Origin: Punica granatum
Lineage: Eukaryota; Streptophyta; Magnoliopsida; Myrtales; Lythraceae
NCBI RefSeq assembly: GCF_007655135.1
Contig: NC_045130.1
Span: 806,001-870,000 of the forward strand
Reading direction: 5' to 3'
Length of the DNA: 64,000 nucleotides
Shown: positions 11,833-28,555 of the stretch, piece by piece
Layout of the letters: the number at the start of each line of letters is the position of its first letter
Numbering within the stretch: position 1 is the stretch's first letter
Program-made: the position numbers and the translations under genes
Notes under the pieces: generated by a model
Told to the model about the DNA's origin: nothing
Database searches by the model: none
The model's input: the letters and a program-made list of their open reading frames with translations, nothing else

Positions 11833-12689
11833 CTTCGCTTTTATTTCAACTCCATGGTTTTCTGTTGTTCTCAGAGAGGACTTTAAATTGCAAGAAAACT
11901 AAAGAGTTGCATAGTATGCTGGGTACATAGAACATTTCGAATAAGAAAGACGAGAAGAAATTAAGTAAGTGTGAATTAATACTCGAATGAGAACAAGCGC
12001 AAAAGGCTATCGTTCTGCCCAACATCCACCAGAAACTAGAGAGCAAAACAAACATTTAAGGATCTTAGATACTCTTGGCACATTTATGGCTGGCAGCAAA
12101 TTCCGAAACCATAAGATTCAAATTCCATATAACGAGTGCTGCATCCAGCATTCCACCCTGGTGTCTTCCGATAAAATACCTAATCGTTTGAACAGCCACT
12201 CACTTCTTCAATGGACAACTCCTCATTACTGCAATACAGGCAAAAGTCTTCAATCAGTTCGGCCCATAATGGAACACGTGAAGAGCTTTCTGGATTGCAT
12301 AATGTCTTTTAATGACCATTTGAGCTTTGCAAGGGCAACAGCAGCTTAAATGCTCAACTTTAATTGACAAAATCACACGATCAACCATAAAATTCAATCT
12401 CAGAGGCAAAATCATAAACCCCCTTGCTAGATCATATGGAACATCCTATTATCTAGGCTCCTGTATTGTCATAATTCTCTTTTTCCCCCCTTTTGCAATA
12501 ATATTAAGCGCGCAGGCTCGGTACAAAGTTTTGAGCAGTAACTTTAATGACTTAAGAACTGTTATAATGGCTTAAGAATTGATAGGTACTGAAATACACA
12601 GAGGGGCACTAATCAGTCACGGCTATTAGCTTATCATCCACCATGCCACTCACCATAACTGACTGCGTAAACAACACAACTCCAGTGCA
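11833..12689. other. 3' region of the helicase, no gene seen
   Basis: This lies downstream of the minus-strand helicase stop codon at 12690. It should contain its 3' untranslated region. No open frame here resembles a protein I know, and I see no strong repeat. Confidence 0.5.
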
Positions 12690-15565
12690 TTAACGGCAGT
12701 AAATAGCCTGGTCAATATGAGGAGGAATCTGCTTAATCTCAGTCCCAAGTTCTTGCTCCATCCTATACCTGTTTAAAAAGAAGGTGAATTTAGTAATTAT
12801 AATACGATAAAAATTTGTGAGCTGGCTGTCAAAACACACTCACAGGGTAAAGCGGTCCTCATATGTAATCAGATTAACAGCTAGCCCTAGGTGTCCAAAC
12901 CTTCCAGAACGACCAACCTGCACAGACAATGATCCACATCTGAGGAATAATCCAAAAGAAGAAAGATCTATCTGAACAAATTCGGGTGAGAGGGAACAGG
13001 GATCAGGAAATGCTTCAAACATTACCCTGTGCAAATATGTCTCAGAGTTCTTGGGAAAATCAAAGTTAATAACGACATTGACAGCTTGAATGTCTATTCC
13101 TCTGGTAAACAAATCTGAAACATCGCACAAGGGAAAGACAAAAACAAATAATAAGCATCACAAGCAATTTCAAAACTGAAAGGGCAATGGACATTGTGAC
13201 TAACAAGTAGGAGTATATGGAGCAACTGCAAACAAATACAGTCAGCTTTATATTAAAACACTAAGCATAGCAAACATCAAAATAAAAAAGAATACCCAAT
13301 ATTACATCTAGACATGTTTTATTTTATCTCATTGATTTTAGCAAAAACTGCTATTGATCAAATATATGAAGCTTGGGTACTATACCATACAAAAGCAATA
13401 CAGATCTATGCAGCCATTTTACCAGAATAGTCAAGATACAAATGAGATGTCTACGTAAACAAATACGAACAGCAATAAAAGCATACCAGTACAAACAAGA
13501 TTCCTGCAGGCACCATTACGGAAATCATGGAAAACTCTGTTCCGATGGTCTTGCAGCATCTTTGCATGTATATAGAAACAAGAGTACCCGAGTTCTGTAA
13601 TTTTCTTGGCAAGAAGTTCCACCCGATTCACCGAATTGCAAAAGATGATTGACTGATTGATTTGAAGCTGGAGAAGTAGCATGCCTATTTGTGTCAGCTA
13701 AGAAAATATATCAACAGAGAACATCCACAGTTTACTGAGCACACCAACCTTGGAGAAAAGAGTATTGAGACAGTGGACCTTCTGCCTTTCTTCAACAAAC
13801 GCATAATACTGTGTGATACCCTTGAGAGTAAGCTCATCCATAAGATTGATGATATAAGGCTTTCGCAGATATCTATCCTTAAAATCCTTGACGGTCACAG
13901 GAAAAGTGGCTGAAAACATCAGGATTTGGCGGTTAGCAGGCATAAATCTAATCAGCTGCTCCACTGATGGTTGAAACTCTGGGGACAAAAGCTTATCAGC
14001 CTGTAAAATTACAAATGCATATACGTCATATTCTGATATTCAAGGTCCAGAGAAAGCATCACTACAACATGCATGCATTGTCAAGATAGAAAATTCATTC
14101 CCAAAAGATTCTACTAGAAGTTAACTAAGATGATGCTATATGAAAGAGACAGTAAACTAGAGGATTATAAGGGGAATGACCAAGCTCCAGAATCATTTGG
14201 ATCCAACAACCAAAGCATGAGTAGAAAATAAACTATACGGGCAGCAACAAGTTGCAATATTAGCAGATAGACAAAGAAGATGAACCCACCTCATCCATGA
14301 CAAGCATCGAACAATCTTTCAATATGCAGACCCCCTTCTTTGCGAGATCGAGGATTCTTCCTGGAGTTCCGACTAGCAAATGGACTGGTTGATACAAGCG
14401 CATGATGTCATCCCTCAGGCTGGTGCCACCAGTAGTTACCATCACTTGAATTTCCAAATGCTTCCCAAGTTCCTTACAGACTTGTGATGTTTGTAGAGCC
14501 AATTCTCGTGTCGGAACTAGTACCATAGCTGGCAGTAAACACACAAATCAGCTAAAATACATGAAGTTCATACAAGCCAAGTAGGACTCAGCAAAGTATG
14601 GCATAACTGCTGAATAACTATAGAACCTTCACCAGGCACCTGAGAGTGCGGTCAAATAGCTACACACAAACCTTGAATAACATTGTTATCTTGATCAATT
14701 TTTTCCAAGGTCGGAATGCAGAAGGCAGCTGTTTTCCCGGTCCCATTCTTAGCTCTGGCAAGAATATTGCTGCCGGTTAGAGCAATAGGAATACTTTCTT
14801 CCTGAATAGGGGATGGTCTTTCAAAACCCTTCTCATATATTCCCATTAGCAGCTCCCTCTTAAGAAAATAATCTTCAAACTCATTTCCTTTAGTGGCTGT
14901 TACATCCTGAGTCAAACATAGTGATGAAGATTAAGAAGTAATTAAAAGCGAGATTTGAAAGAAGCTTTGAATTCTCTCAAGCAACTATGCACTCTTAAAT
15001 AGCCGCTGGAAAGTTATGGAGACACCAAGTGAAAAGTAAAGCAAATGCAGCTAAAAGATCCCCCCAACTTGCAAGGCGAACTGATACGGATTGTGCAGAA
15101 TCAAACAGTGAAAATGCCAACATAAGTATATAACATAGTAAGAACATGTACCTCTGTCTGGTAGCGTGTATCTGCAGGTGGGATCCGCAGGTTTGATTTC
15201 CAATCTGCAGAACTGTGGGGAAAACACGAGAGTCAACAAGCAAAAACGATATAGAAACTTGAAGATTACAACGGGAATGTTGAATTCAAGTATTTCACAA
15301 CCAAACCACACCTCGAACCAACGGCCTCGGATTGCACAGTCTTCTCAACCTCATCAGCGGAGTCACTTCTCCCCAACTGATTCCTCCTAAGCCACTGCTG
15401 CTGCTGCTGCTGCTGATGGTAGAGCTGTTGTCCTAACTGATTCCTCTGCACATACTGCTGCGGAAACTGAGGCTGCAGGGGCCGCGACTGAAAAGCCGGG
15501 TCACCATTCACAGCCCCACCTCTCCCAGCTCCAATCCCCGGTAGATACCTCGCTCTATTGTTCAT
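12690..15565 (-). CDS. DEAD-box ATP-dependent RNA helicase, DDX6/DHH1 type (plant RH6/RH8/RH12-like)
   Basis: This is a cytoplasmic RNA helicase of the decapping and P-body machinery. Nine exons (15565-15312, 15212-15152, 14906-14672, 14528-14290, 14000-13749, 13667-13487, 13114-13026, 12917-12844, 12768-12690) keep phase throughout and give 487 residues. Visible motifs are GFERPSPIQ (Q motif), AKNGTGKT (Walker A), [30 protein letters not shown] with the DEAD box split by an intron, [22 protein letters not shown] and [13 protein letters not shown]. The N-terminus ([17 protein letters not shown]) is Gly- and Gln-rich and includes a run of Gln encoded by a CAG tract near 15400, a low-complexity tail typical of P-body proteins. 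The C-terminus [12 protein letters not shown] matches the family. Confidence 0.96.
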
Positions 15566-16200
15566 CAAAGCAAGCACGCGAATGCGAAAGCCTTAAGAAG
15601 ATATAAGATCGTTGCCAATGTAGTATTGCGTTCGTGCAGGTTCCAAACAAGCAGGCCAAACAGACAGCTCGTGCGAATTTAAATCAATGGTTTCATTCAC
15701 ATAGACATCTACAGCTCCGATATTACAGACTTCCTGAGCATAAAATCGCAGATATGGCTGCTCTGCGCTCGTGCCGGTTGAGGTGAACAAAGAAACCGAA
15801 GACGAACAAGCAGGTGCTGAATCCGCTCGTACCCTGACTACTATGGCTTCAATTCGAAGGTGGAAGTCACAAGGCCCTGAAACAGCACAAACAAGGCTCC
15901 CTAAACTTCAAGCTGCCCGGTTTCCATAGATCCGCCACTCGACAGGGAGGCTCGAAATTGAATGAAGATTGGATCGGGAAGGCATAAGCAACTGAGACTC
16001 CCAAGAAGACAGGGAGAAGGGGGGGGAGAGAGAGAGAGAGAGAGATGGTGCCGTGCAGCTTGGTGGTTTTGTCAGATGAAGAAGACCTGAGGAAGTTTCG
16101 TTCCGACGCTGTCGAGCTGAGAGGAAATGGCGGATGGGGGAAGTGAGAGCGTAGCACCGGCCTCGGCCACAATGGGGCGCCCAGTAAGTATCTAGAAATT
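15566..16200 (-). other. 5' leader/promoter region of the helicase
   Basis: This minus-strand upstream region contains a GA/CT tract at 16026-16045, common in plant leaders. A leader intron is likely because the tract lies more than 400 bases from the ATG, but I could not fix its splice sites. No other coding sequence is supported. Confidence 0.4.
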
Positions 16201-16914
16201 GCATGTTAGCCCTAAATTATCAGTATATTACAAAGACCACCCAACCATCTTTCTTTTTATATTATTTAGCACCCCAAACATCTTCCTCTTCGCCTTCGGC
16301 CTGCCTTTCCTTATTCACTTCAAATTACAGCGAGTTGATATATTCATTCATATTCTCTGTCCTGCTCTGCAACTTCAATCCATAACCTTCAATTTCGACA
16401 AGATTCGATATCGACCCGCAAAGAGAGAATAAATAAATAAACGCATACATAGTTATATATATTTAAATTAAAAGGAGAATTTGAAAATTTCAAGAGAAAA
16501 TTTCATTTACTTGTCACGTGATAAAATTTTATTAGTTTTTTTGTTGAATAATAAAATTTTATTATTTATTTTAATTCTTTTTGTCTTTTCAAAAGTGGCT
16601 CCGCTTTATTCTTCTTTTCCATACGAATGATTCTAACTCTCCCACGAATATTTATATTTTCAAAAATTCCTCATAACTCTATCAACATGGTAAAAGAATT
16701 TAAATAATAGGTTTTGCTCGAGGAATTATCGTAGTCTCATGCATGCACAATTTGTATTAACTTAAATGTTGTATATTTGCATATTTTTTCCTTGAATTTC
16801 TATTATTTTTAACAAACATTTGTAATTCATTTTACATGATTTATCCTCAAATACCATAATGAAGTTTACATATTCAATGAATTGAATTATAAGGTGAAAT
16901 ATCGGCACGTGTTA

Positions 16915-17205
16915 AAAACAGTCAAATTTATCCACTCTCTTAAAGTTTTGGCGTAGCGCTTTTGTCTTGCCAAATAAAGTTTTAAGAATGATGGAATAAA
17001 AATGCAAGGCTTCCTTATGGAATGGAAAAATACTGATGATAAATGAGTCAAAGTAAGAAAAGGAATTGGTCGGTCTTCCAAAGGGTGAAGGTGGATTAGA
17101 GGTGAATGATACGGAGATCTGATGCATAATGAGATATGTCTAGATGTTGTTCAAGAAGGCTGGCTCATCGTAGATTGCTTGCACTGAAGCTTACTTGGTC
17201 AATGA
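16915..17205 (+). mobile_element. Short LINE fragment related to the 7.2-11.4 kb element
   Basis: Translated with small frame changes this reads like the post-RT part of the LINE at about 10270-10540: FW.SAFVLP.KVL followed by KCKA.LW.GK, then GLPKGEGGLEVND, then KKAGSS.IAC. The matching segment in the larger element has CAFVLAKKVLKMVE, WSGKDDKG and LPKKEGGL in the same order. Orientation is also plus. It is full of stops and clearly dead. Surrounding sequence (16200-16914 and 17206-17580) is AT-rich and empty. Confidence 0.75.
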
Positions 17206-17580
17206 TGTGGACGGACATGTGTACTAATAGTTATGTATTACAGGTTATCCCAATTGTATGTATGATTACGTGATTTAATAAAGTTTGAGATAATGGGCCT
17301 TAATGATATCTCGATAAAATATGAGAACTAATGTGCAGATACCGCAATGCAATTTTTAGTTTTGTGATGGACTGAATTATAAATTACGTAACCCTAGGCA
17401 CTTAGATGCAATTAAAGGGTTATGATCTCACGTTAAAAGGTAATCTCTTGAGATCCCATTACTCATCAGATTAACATAACCTCTGCGTATAAACTTAAAA
17501 GGCCATGTACTTGTCCTTTGCTCACGATCCATGCACCATGAATTCAGGTACGCAATGGTTTAGCATGTGTGATATTAACG

Positions 17581-17771
17581 GTGCGTTTGGTTTCAGAGTT
17601 AAAATAACTTTGATTTTGATTGTGGAAAATAACAAATGATTGTGTAGTGTGTTGAATTAAAGTTAAAGTTAAAATTTTTGACTTGAGAAATGTGTATCTT
17701 TATTGTGTAGTGTGTTGAGTTAAAATTAAAGTTAAATTTTTTGTGATTTTAACTGCGAAACCAAATGGAGC
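17581..17771. mobile_element. Small MITE-like element with terminal inverted repeats
   Basis: The left end GTGCGTTTGGTTTC.GAGTTAAAAT (17581-17605) is matched in inverted orientation by the right end (17746-17771), which reads ATTTTAACTGCGAAACC and then AAATGGAGC. Inside, a segment built on TTGTGTAGTGTGTTGA is repeated directly at about 17640 and 17703. The size of about 190 bp and lack of coding potential fit a MITE. Flanking bases do not show a clean target duplication, so the superfamily is open. Confidence 0.65.
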
Positions 17772-19088
17772 ATTAGGATTCGGAATTATGGTATTCTAAC
17801 GGGAGAAAGATTTTAAAGCTAAAAGACGATATTTATCCTATGATGAAACATATAATTAGCAATGGAAGAAGAGCCTTCTTGCGATACAAACTTTCCAAAT
17901 AAGTTGCTTTTTCTCAATAGTACTGATCTATTCAGAAGAAAAAAGAAAGAAAGAAAGAAAGAAAAGTACTATTTCTAGACGTCAACAGAGAGAATTATAC
18001 GTTCCACAATAAATTTATTTATGTTTGATCTAATCACATAAATAAAGAAATTCGAGTCGCATCTGCCAACTCTCTCGCAGTGGCATCATTGTAGTTACTG
18101 AGAAAGTCATTGACATTTGCCTCATGTGAAGGAGTAGGAGGATGCCAACTCGGAGGAAAATACTTTCTAAAGAAATTAATTTAACAATCATCCCATTTAT
18201 TATCGTGTATTACTATTTTAAAATAATAACTCAAACAGTATTTTCCAAATAATGTAATATTTCAAAATATATTGATTGCTTTGTAAACTTTATTAACTAT
18301 TATTTTAGACTTAAATTGCTGAGTGATATATTAATTGAAAGTTTAGTATCAGGGGCAAACTTTTCTCCCTCATCATTAAGGAAATTGATATTCTATATTA
18401 TAACTGAAATCCAATTTCCGCTGCGAAACGCAGAGTTCCACTGATAAAACTAAAAGAGCATTACGAGTTAATGGCTTTCGTCAGAACTTGCAATTTCATG
18501 AATATGATATTTGCCTAAACGGGCAGCCTCCGCATGCATGGGACCGCAAAATGGATTCAGAACATCTCAAAGTTAATATATATGATATCATCTTACATGA
18601 GGAAAAAGCACAAAGATTATTCAAGATTTAACTTCTTCTTTTACAAGATCGTTCATTGGTATTACACGAATAGGCGACCTCCTCTTTCTCCTCTACCACA
18701 AACTCTTGAATCGGTTAACTGCTCAGACAACTCGGTGCGTGGCATTGAACCAGGTGAGATAAATCAGATTACAAACGACCATTGTACAATCGTAAATCCG
18801 CGACCCAACGAGCTCAGAAGAATCTCCGGACTGCTAACTACTATTGCCAGCTGAATGTCTGAGTACTCCAACAAAGACTGACTTCCAATGGTTGTAAGAC
18901 TACTCAAGCTCGAAGTAGAAGTGAGCCATCAACACAAAACACATAAAATGTGATAATGGATCAGGGAAGCATTTCAGTGTCTACTATACTAGCCGAGACA
19001 ACAATTCTACTGACTAACTGGTTGACTTCTAATCAATGTCAATAATTATAGGTTTGAGGCTGAACTAAGTTTTTGCACTCAGTATGAC
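17772..19088. other. AT-rich spacer with AAAG microsatellite
   Basis: A run of GAAA units lies at about 17936-17965. The part next to 19089 should be the 3' untranslated region of the cleavage factor gene. I see no gene. Confidence 0.5.
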
Positions 19089-23210
<4,122 letters not shown>

Positions 23211-26200
23211 ATGATGGAAAATCTCAGTGAAGACCAGGTTCATAATTGCACTATAAAGCGGGTGATTTCAAGTTTCTCTCACCCATAGTTTATGATTCGT
23301 AGATTTTTAGTGATTTCAAGTGTAATATAATATGTTCATCTGCAGAGAGTGAATTCCAGAAGGTTCAGGGATAAGGTTTATGTTGGATGTGGAGCCGGAT
23401 TTGGTGGGGACAGACCACTTGCTGCCCTTAAGTTGCTGCAGAGAGTATCAGAGCTAAACTACCTTGTACTAGAATGCCTAGCAGAACGGACACTCGCTGA
23501 TCATTACCAAGAAATGATGAATGGAGGGGATGGGTTTGATTCTCGAAGTAAGTTATTTTGTCGCCATTTCTACTTAATCAATTCATGTCTTATCATATTA
23601 ATGATGTTTTTTGAACCTTACTGTTCGCTTTCTGCAGTTTCAGAGTGGATGAGTATTTTGTTACCTTTGGCAGTGGACAGAGGAGTTTGCATCATTACCA
23701 ACATGGGTGCTGGTAATAATTCAAGCATCCAAAATCGAATATTTTTTGCTCATAGCTTTCTCGACATTTTACCTGTGAGTATTTGGCTTTATGCATAAAG
23801 TTGATCCGGTTGGCGCACAAGACCGAGTTCTAGAAGTGGCTAAAAGCCTAGGCCTCAGTGTGACAGTTGCAGTGGCTCGTGAAGTTGCTCTTGCGGGCTC
23901 AGGTAGTACGTCTTGAATGCTGTAGGTAACGGTTGATATTCAACACTTTTGCATGCTCACTAAGGAGCTACTGGTCTTGCTCAATTAAGGTGATTGGAAA
24001 AGGATAAAATTCGTTTTGGAATCTGATGAGAAGTTTCTTCTTTCTTGTAATAGGGTTGACATGCGCACACGAGAAATCAAATACTGCAGAAAGTGTAAGC
24101 AGCTGATACTCCGTTTCTGTTTCTGCATCCTTTGATTGGTGTTCATTGTATTTTTCTATGGGTTGTCTGTTTGCATTTCCATTCATTGCGGGGTCAATCA
24201 TTGTCAGCTATATACATTTCTTTTCTTGCAACAGCATTTTGCGGTGGATATATACTAAGGTTTTCCAGAAATTTTCAAGAACTTCAGAAACATGTGTTGA
24301 GGTCACTGCTGAAGTAGCTTTAATCTATGTAATTGCAGCGGTCTTATCGGCCTGTTTTTATAAGTTCTGAGACTTCGGTTCTTGTCTTTCTGTCCATGAT
24401 TTGAGAAGGGTATCAGCACATATCTTGGAGCAGCACCTATTGTTGAATGCCTCGAGAAGTACCGACCTAATGTTGTTGTCACTTCACGAATCGCAGACGC
24501 TGCCTTGTTCTTGGGTCCAATGGTAAGATGGCCCCTAGCTTTAGACTCTTTTTAACCATATTCAATGTACTGGAGTATAATTATAATATAATCACAGGTG
24601 TATGAACTGGGTTGGAACTGGGATGATTTCAATCTGTTAGCCCAGGGGACTATGGCTGGTCACCTTTTAGAATGTGGTTGTCAACTAACTGGAGGATACT
24701 TCATGCATCCTGGTAATCATTATTACTCTCCGACATTTCAAATTTTCTAGAATATGCAAATGCTAATATTTTATAACATTCATATCACATTTCCTTACTT
24801 CTTCAAGTAGTTCTGGTGTCATGCAGGTGATAAGTACCGGGACATGCCATTCTCACTTCTTTTAAATGCGTCGCTTCCCTATGCTGAAGTCAGTTATGAT
24901 GGGAAAATTTGTGTGGCGAAGGCAAACGGAAGTGGAGGGGTTCTAAATATTAGTACTTGTTCCCAACAGCTTCTTTATGAGATTGGGAACCCAGCAGCAT
25001 ATGTAACTCCTGATGTGGTATGCAATCATCTAATTACTTTGATTTCTTCATATAATAAAGTTAGGGGAGGGCGAATGAAAAAACTCAGCTGAGATCGTCA
25101 TTTTAAGCAGGTAATAGATGTTTGCAGCGTGACTTTTCAATCAATATCTGATAGTAAAGTCCTGTGTCTTGGAGCAAAACAAGTTGATGAACCGGTGCCT
25201 GGTCAACTTTTGCGATTGGTCCCACAGGTGATTTTTATGTTTTTGCACAGATTTGTAGATAATGAAGCTCCAGAAGAAGGACATAAGAGAGACCTGAGTT
25301 CGATGCACTATTTTTTTCTCGTTATCTTATTTCTTCTTCAGGAGGCTTTAGGCCATTTCTCATTATCTTTATTCCGCTATTTCTGATGTTTTCTGGATTG
25401 CTACTTTGCAATTAAAAGTTTCCCGCTTCTCTTCTTGACTTTCCAGGATGTTGGATGGAAAGGATGGGGAGAGATCTCATATGGCGGTTTCAAGTGTGTT
25501 AATCGTGCCAAGGCTGCTGAGTTTCTGGTAATGCTAGATTGTGCCTTGTTCATTTGATTTAACTCTTGATCAATCACATTACTTCTCTGTCTTCTGCCTC
25601 TACCTTATCCATGATGGGCTCTTTTCTTTCACATCTCACTCCCAGTTCCAGATTTTCCTTGTAGAAAGTTTATGGAATTGCTCTTTGCAATCTCAGGTCA
25701 GGTCATGGATTGAAGAAGAGTATCCTGGTCTGAGCGATCGAGTTTGTTCTTATATTGTTGGAGTCAACAGTCTGAAGGCCACCTGCTCGGACAGTCACTT
25801 TTCGAGTTGGAATGACAGTGGAGATATTAGGCTGCGAATGGATGGGTTATTCGAAAAGAAGGAACATGCAGTTCAGTTCATAAGAGAATTTACTGCTTTG
25901 TACACAAATGGCCCCGCTGGTGGGGGTGGCATCAGGTCAAGTTTTCTTCACCCTGTTTCTACATTACTCGTTGCTGTGGAAGCTTTTCTTCACATCTTGC
26001 TCCTGATTAATGTTATCAATAAACATCCTTCAGCATATTCATTAATTACTTATCTCGCATTTTCTTCATTATTCAGCACTGGGCACAAAAAAGAGATTAT
26101 TCTCGTCAAAGAGCTGGTGAGGATTTTCGCCCTTTATCTTCACCCAACAGTGTCACTGATGACATTGAAAATATGAACTGTTTTTTGGTCATTCCAGGTC

Positions 26201-26740
26201 GAACGCGATTCTGTTCACTGGAGAACCGAAGCAAAGAGTACCATATCGCTAAACCCAGATGATCAATCTTTTCATAGCCGCCTCTCCCATTCAAAGATAA
26301 AAGAAGAAAGTATTGGCCATTATATTTCACCAGAATCGGATGTTTCTCCTGCTCCATCCAATCAGAAGATTCCACTCTACAGTGTGGCTCACAGCAGAGC
26401 AGGGGACAAAGGAAACGACATAAACTTCTCCATCATCCCACACTGCCCATCGGATGTTGAGAGGTTGAAATCTATTATAACACCTGATTGGGTACGGAGA
26501 GTCGTTTCCCCACTTCTATGTACCTCAACTTTTCCCGATGCAGAGGCCATATCTAAGAGGGACAAATGGGTCAGTGAGCACGTGAGAGTCGAGATCTATG
26601 AAGTCCCTGGAATTCATTCCTTGAACATTGTTGCCCGAAATATCCTCGATGGTGGTGTCAACTGTTCTCGGAGGATCGACCGCCATGGGAAATCAATCTC
26701 AGATCTTGTACTGTGCCAGCAAGTCATCTTGCCTCCGTGA
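23211..26740 (+). CDS. AtuA/DUF1446-family protein (acyclic terpene utilisation-like)
   Basis: The family was named for a bacterial acyclic-terpene catabolism protein; the plant role is not established as far as I know. Exons are 23211-23237, 23346-23547, 23638-23712, 23801-23902, 24409-24522, 24598-24712, 24827-25017, 25111-25227, 25447-25527, 25697-25935, 26077-26116 and 26198-26740. N-terminal AtuA domain: VYVGCGAGFGGDRPLAAL, LVLECLAERTLA, GVCIITNMGA, GGYFMHPGDKYRD and WGEISYGG. C-terminal small domain: YSVAHSRAGDKGNDINFSIIPH. Phase does not close between 23902 and 24409, so a short exon of length 3n+2 is missing from my model or the gene carries a lesion there. All other junctions agree. 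Confidence 0.88.
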
Positions 26741-27367
26741 CTGAGTTTCGGCTGTAATTACTTCTACTACAATTTGCAGCCGCATAACTTTGTGAGTCGA
26801 CACTTCAGCAGTGAATATGCAGATGTTGCTCAGATTAGTTATCGATCCAACTGCAGTTTGTTGTTGACAGAAACTCCTTACTTTGCCTGTGACGTTCCTA
26901 TTTGGAAAACAGTCTGGACTAATCCATGTACAAGGTTGTTCTCTTTTTCCACCACTGAAAAACTATTAGCTGTGAAAAGGTCAGAGAAACTTGCCCATGT
27001 TTTTCTCCCACCTTAAGATCAATTCTCCATTTTTAGCTCATGAATGTCTGTGATCGCCATGCATTTCAAACACGGCAGGCAAAAAAAGAAAATGGAAACC
27101 GTTATAATTAGTTTCTCTTAGGGAAAAATCAAAGTCTTTTGTTCAGTTTGTTTTGTCCGAGGAAAAGAAATATCCAAATTTCATTTTTGTTTCAAAAGAA
27201 AAATCCAAAAAAAAAGAAGAAGAAGATTATTGTCCGATCCCTCCTCGGACAGGCAGATCACAGGGCAAAAGGACGATCACAGGGCAAAAGAACTTCGTCG
27301 ACTACATTTCCTGGAAGAGATAGGGAGAGTTCAGCTGTAGTTTCACCGGAGAAGAAAGAAGAAGACG
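26741..27367. other. 3' region and LIM gene promoter, nothing else seen
   Basis: This contains the 3' untranslated region of the AtuA-like gene and the promoter and leader of the LIM gene. An A/GAA-rich run lies near 27210. A 15-16-base direct repeat with the core CACAGGGCAAAAG occurs at about 27259 and 27279. I see no gene. Confidence 0.5.
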
Positions 27368-28555
27368 ATGGCATTCACAGGGACTCTTGATAAATGCAAA
27401 GCTTGTGATAAGACTGTGTATGTTGTCGACCTCTTGACCCTTGAAGGCGTGCCTTATCATAAGTCCTGCTTCAGGTGCAGCCACTGCAACGGGATGCTCG
27501 TGGTACGGCATCTTTCGTGCGATCGAAATGCTTCTTCCATTTCTTTCATGTTTTCTTTTGCGAATGTTCGTATGACAATAAATAAGATTCATTCCCTCTT
27601 TCAAGACAAGAACAATCCGCATGGAGTTCTCTTGATCTGAGAACTGAGTAGTGATGCAAAATTTTACGTATAATTTTCTTTTTGATTTTGGACAGATGAG
27701 CAACTACTCATCCATGGATGGAGTGCTCTACTGCAAAACTCATTTCGAGCAACTCTTCAAAGAATCTGGCGATTTCAGCAAGAATTTCCATACGGGTAGC
27801 GTTTCTTTTCTCGGTTAAAAAAATAAAAGTAAAAATAATCATGAACACCTTATGGCCATGATCAAGCCGAAGTTTAAGCGAGAATTCTTTTCCTTTCACT
27901 TCATTATTGATGATTTCTTTTCTTTTCTTTTCTTTGCTCTGACAAAACGTATTCTTGCTCTCCTTTTATTTCCTTTCCTTCCAATGCAGCCAAGTCTTCT
28001 GAAAGGCAAAATGATCTGGTATGCTCTAATTGATCCACAACTTGCGACGAGCAAAATACACACACATACGCATATATATATATATATTGATATAAACCAG
28101 GGGTTGACAAATTCTGCTAAATATCTGTTTCACAGTCTAGGGCTCCCAACAAGCTTTCTTCATTGTTCTCCGGAACCCAGGACAAATGCGCGGCCTGTCA
28201 AAAAACCGTCTACCCTCTGGAGAAGGTTCGTATGATTGTTTGTTCGACGAACATTTCTGTCATTTTCTCAAACCACGTCTTTCATTCTTGGATGCATTTC
28301 TGTCAGGTGACAATGGAGGGAGATTGCTACCACAAGACCTGCTTCAAGTGCGCCCACGGAGGTTGCCCCCTGACGCACTCATCTTACGCCGCCCTCAACG
28401 GAGTCTTGTACTGCAAGCACCACTTCGCCCAACTGTTCATGGAGAAGGGTGACTACAATCACGTCCTCAAGGCCGCCCACAGGAGAACCGCCTCCACCCC
28501 ACCGCCAGAGCCTGCCGACCCAAAGCCAGAGCCAGAAGAAGAGACGCGAGACTAG
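27368..28555 (+). CDS. Two-LIM-domain CRP-like protein (WLIM/PLIM type)
   Basis: Plant two-LIM proteins bind and bundle actin filaments and can enter the nucleus. Five exons (27368-27502, 27696-27795, 27990-28018, 28136-28225, 28307-28555) keep phase and give 200 residues. LIM1: CKACDKTVYVVD, HKSCFRCSHCNGML and YCKTHFEQLF. LIM2: CAACQKTVYPLEK, HKTCFKCAHGGCPLTHSSYAALNG and YCKHHFAQLF. All eight zinc ligands of each domain are present. The spacer between the LIM domains is about 40 residues, as in plant members, and the C-terminal tail is Pro- and acid-rich. WLIM2 is the best remembered match. PLIM2 is the alternative. Confidence 0.95.
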
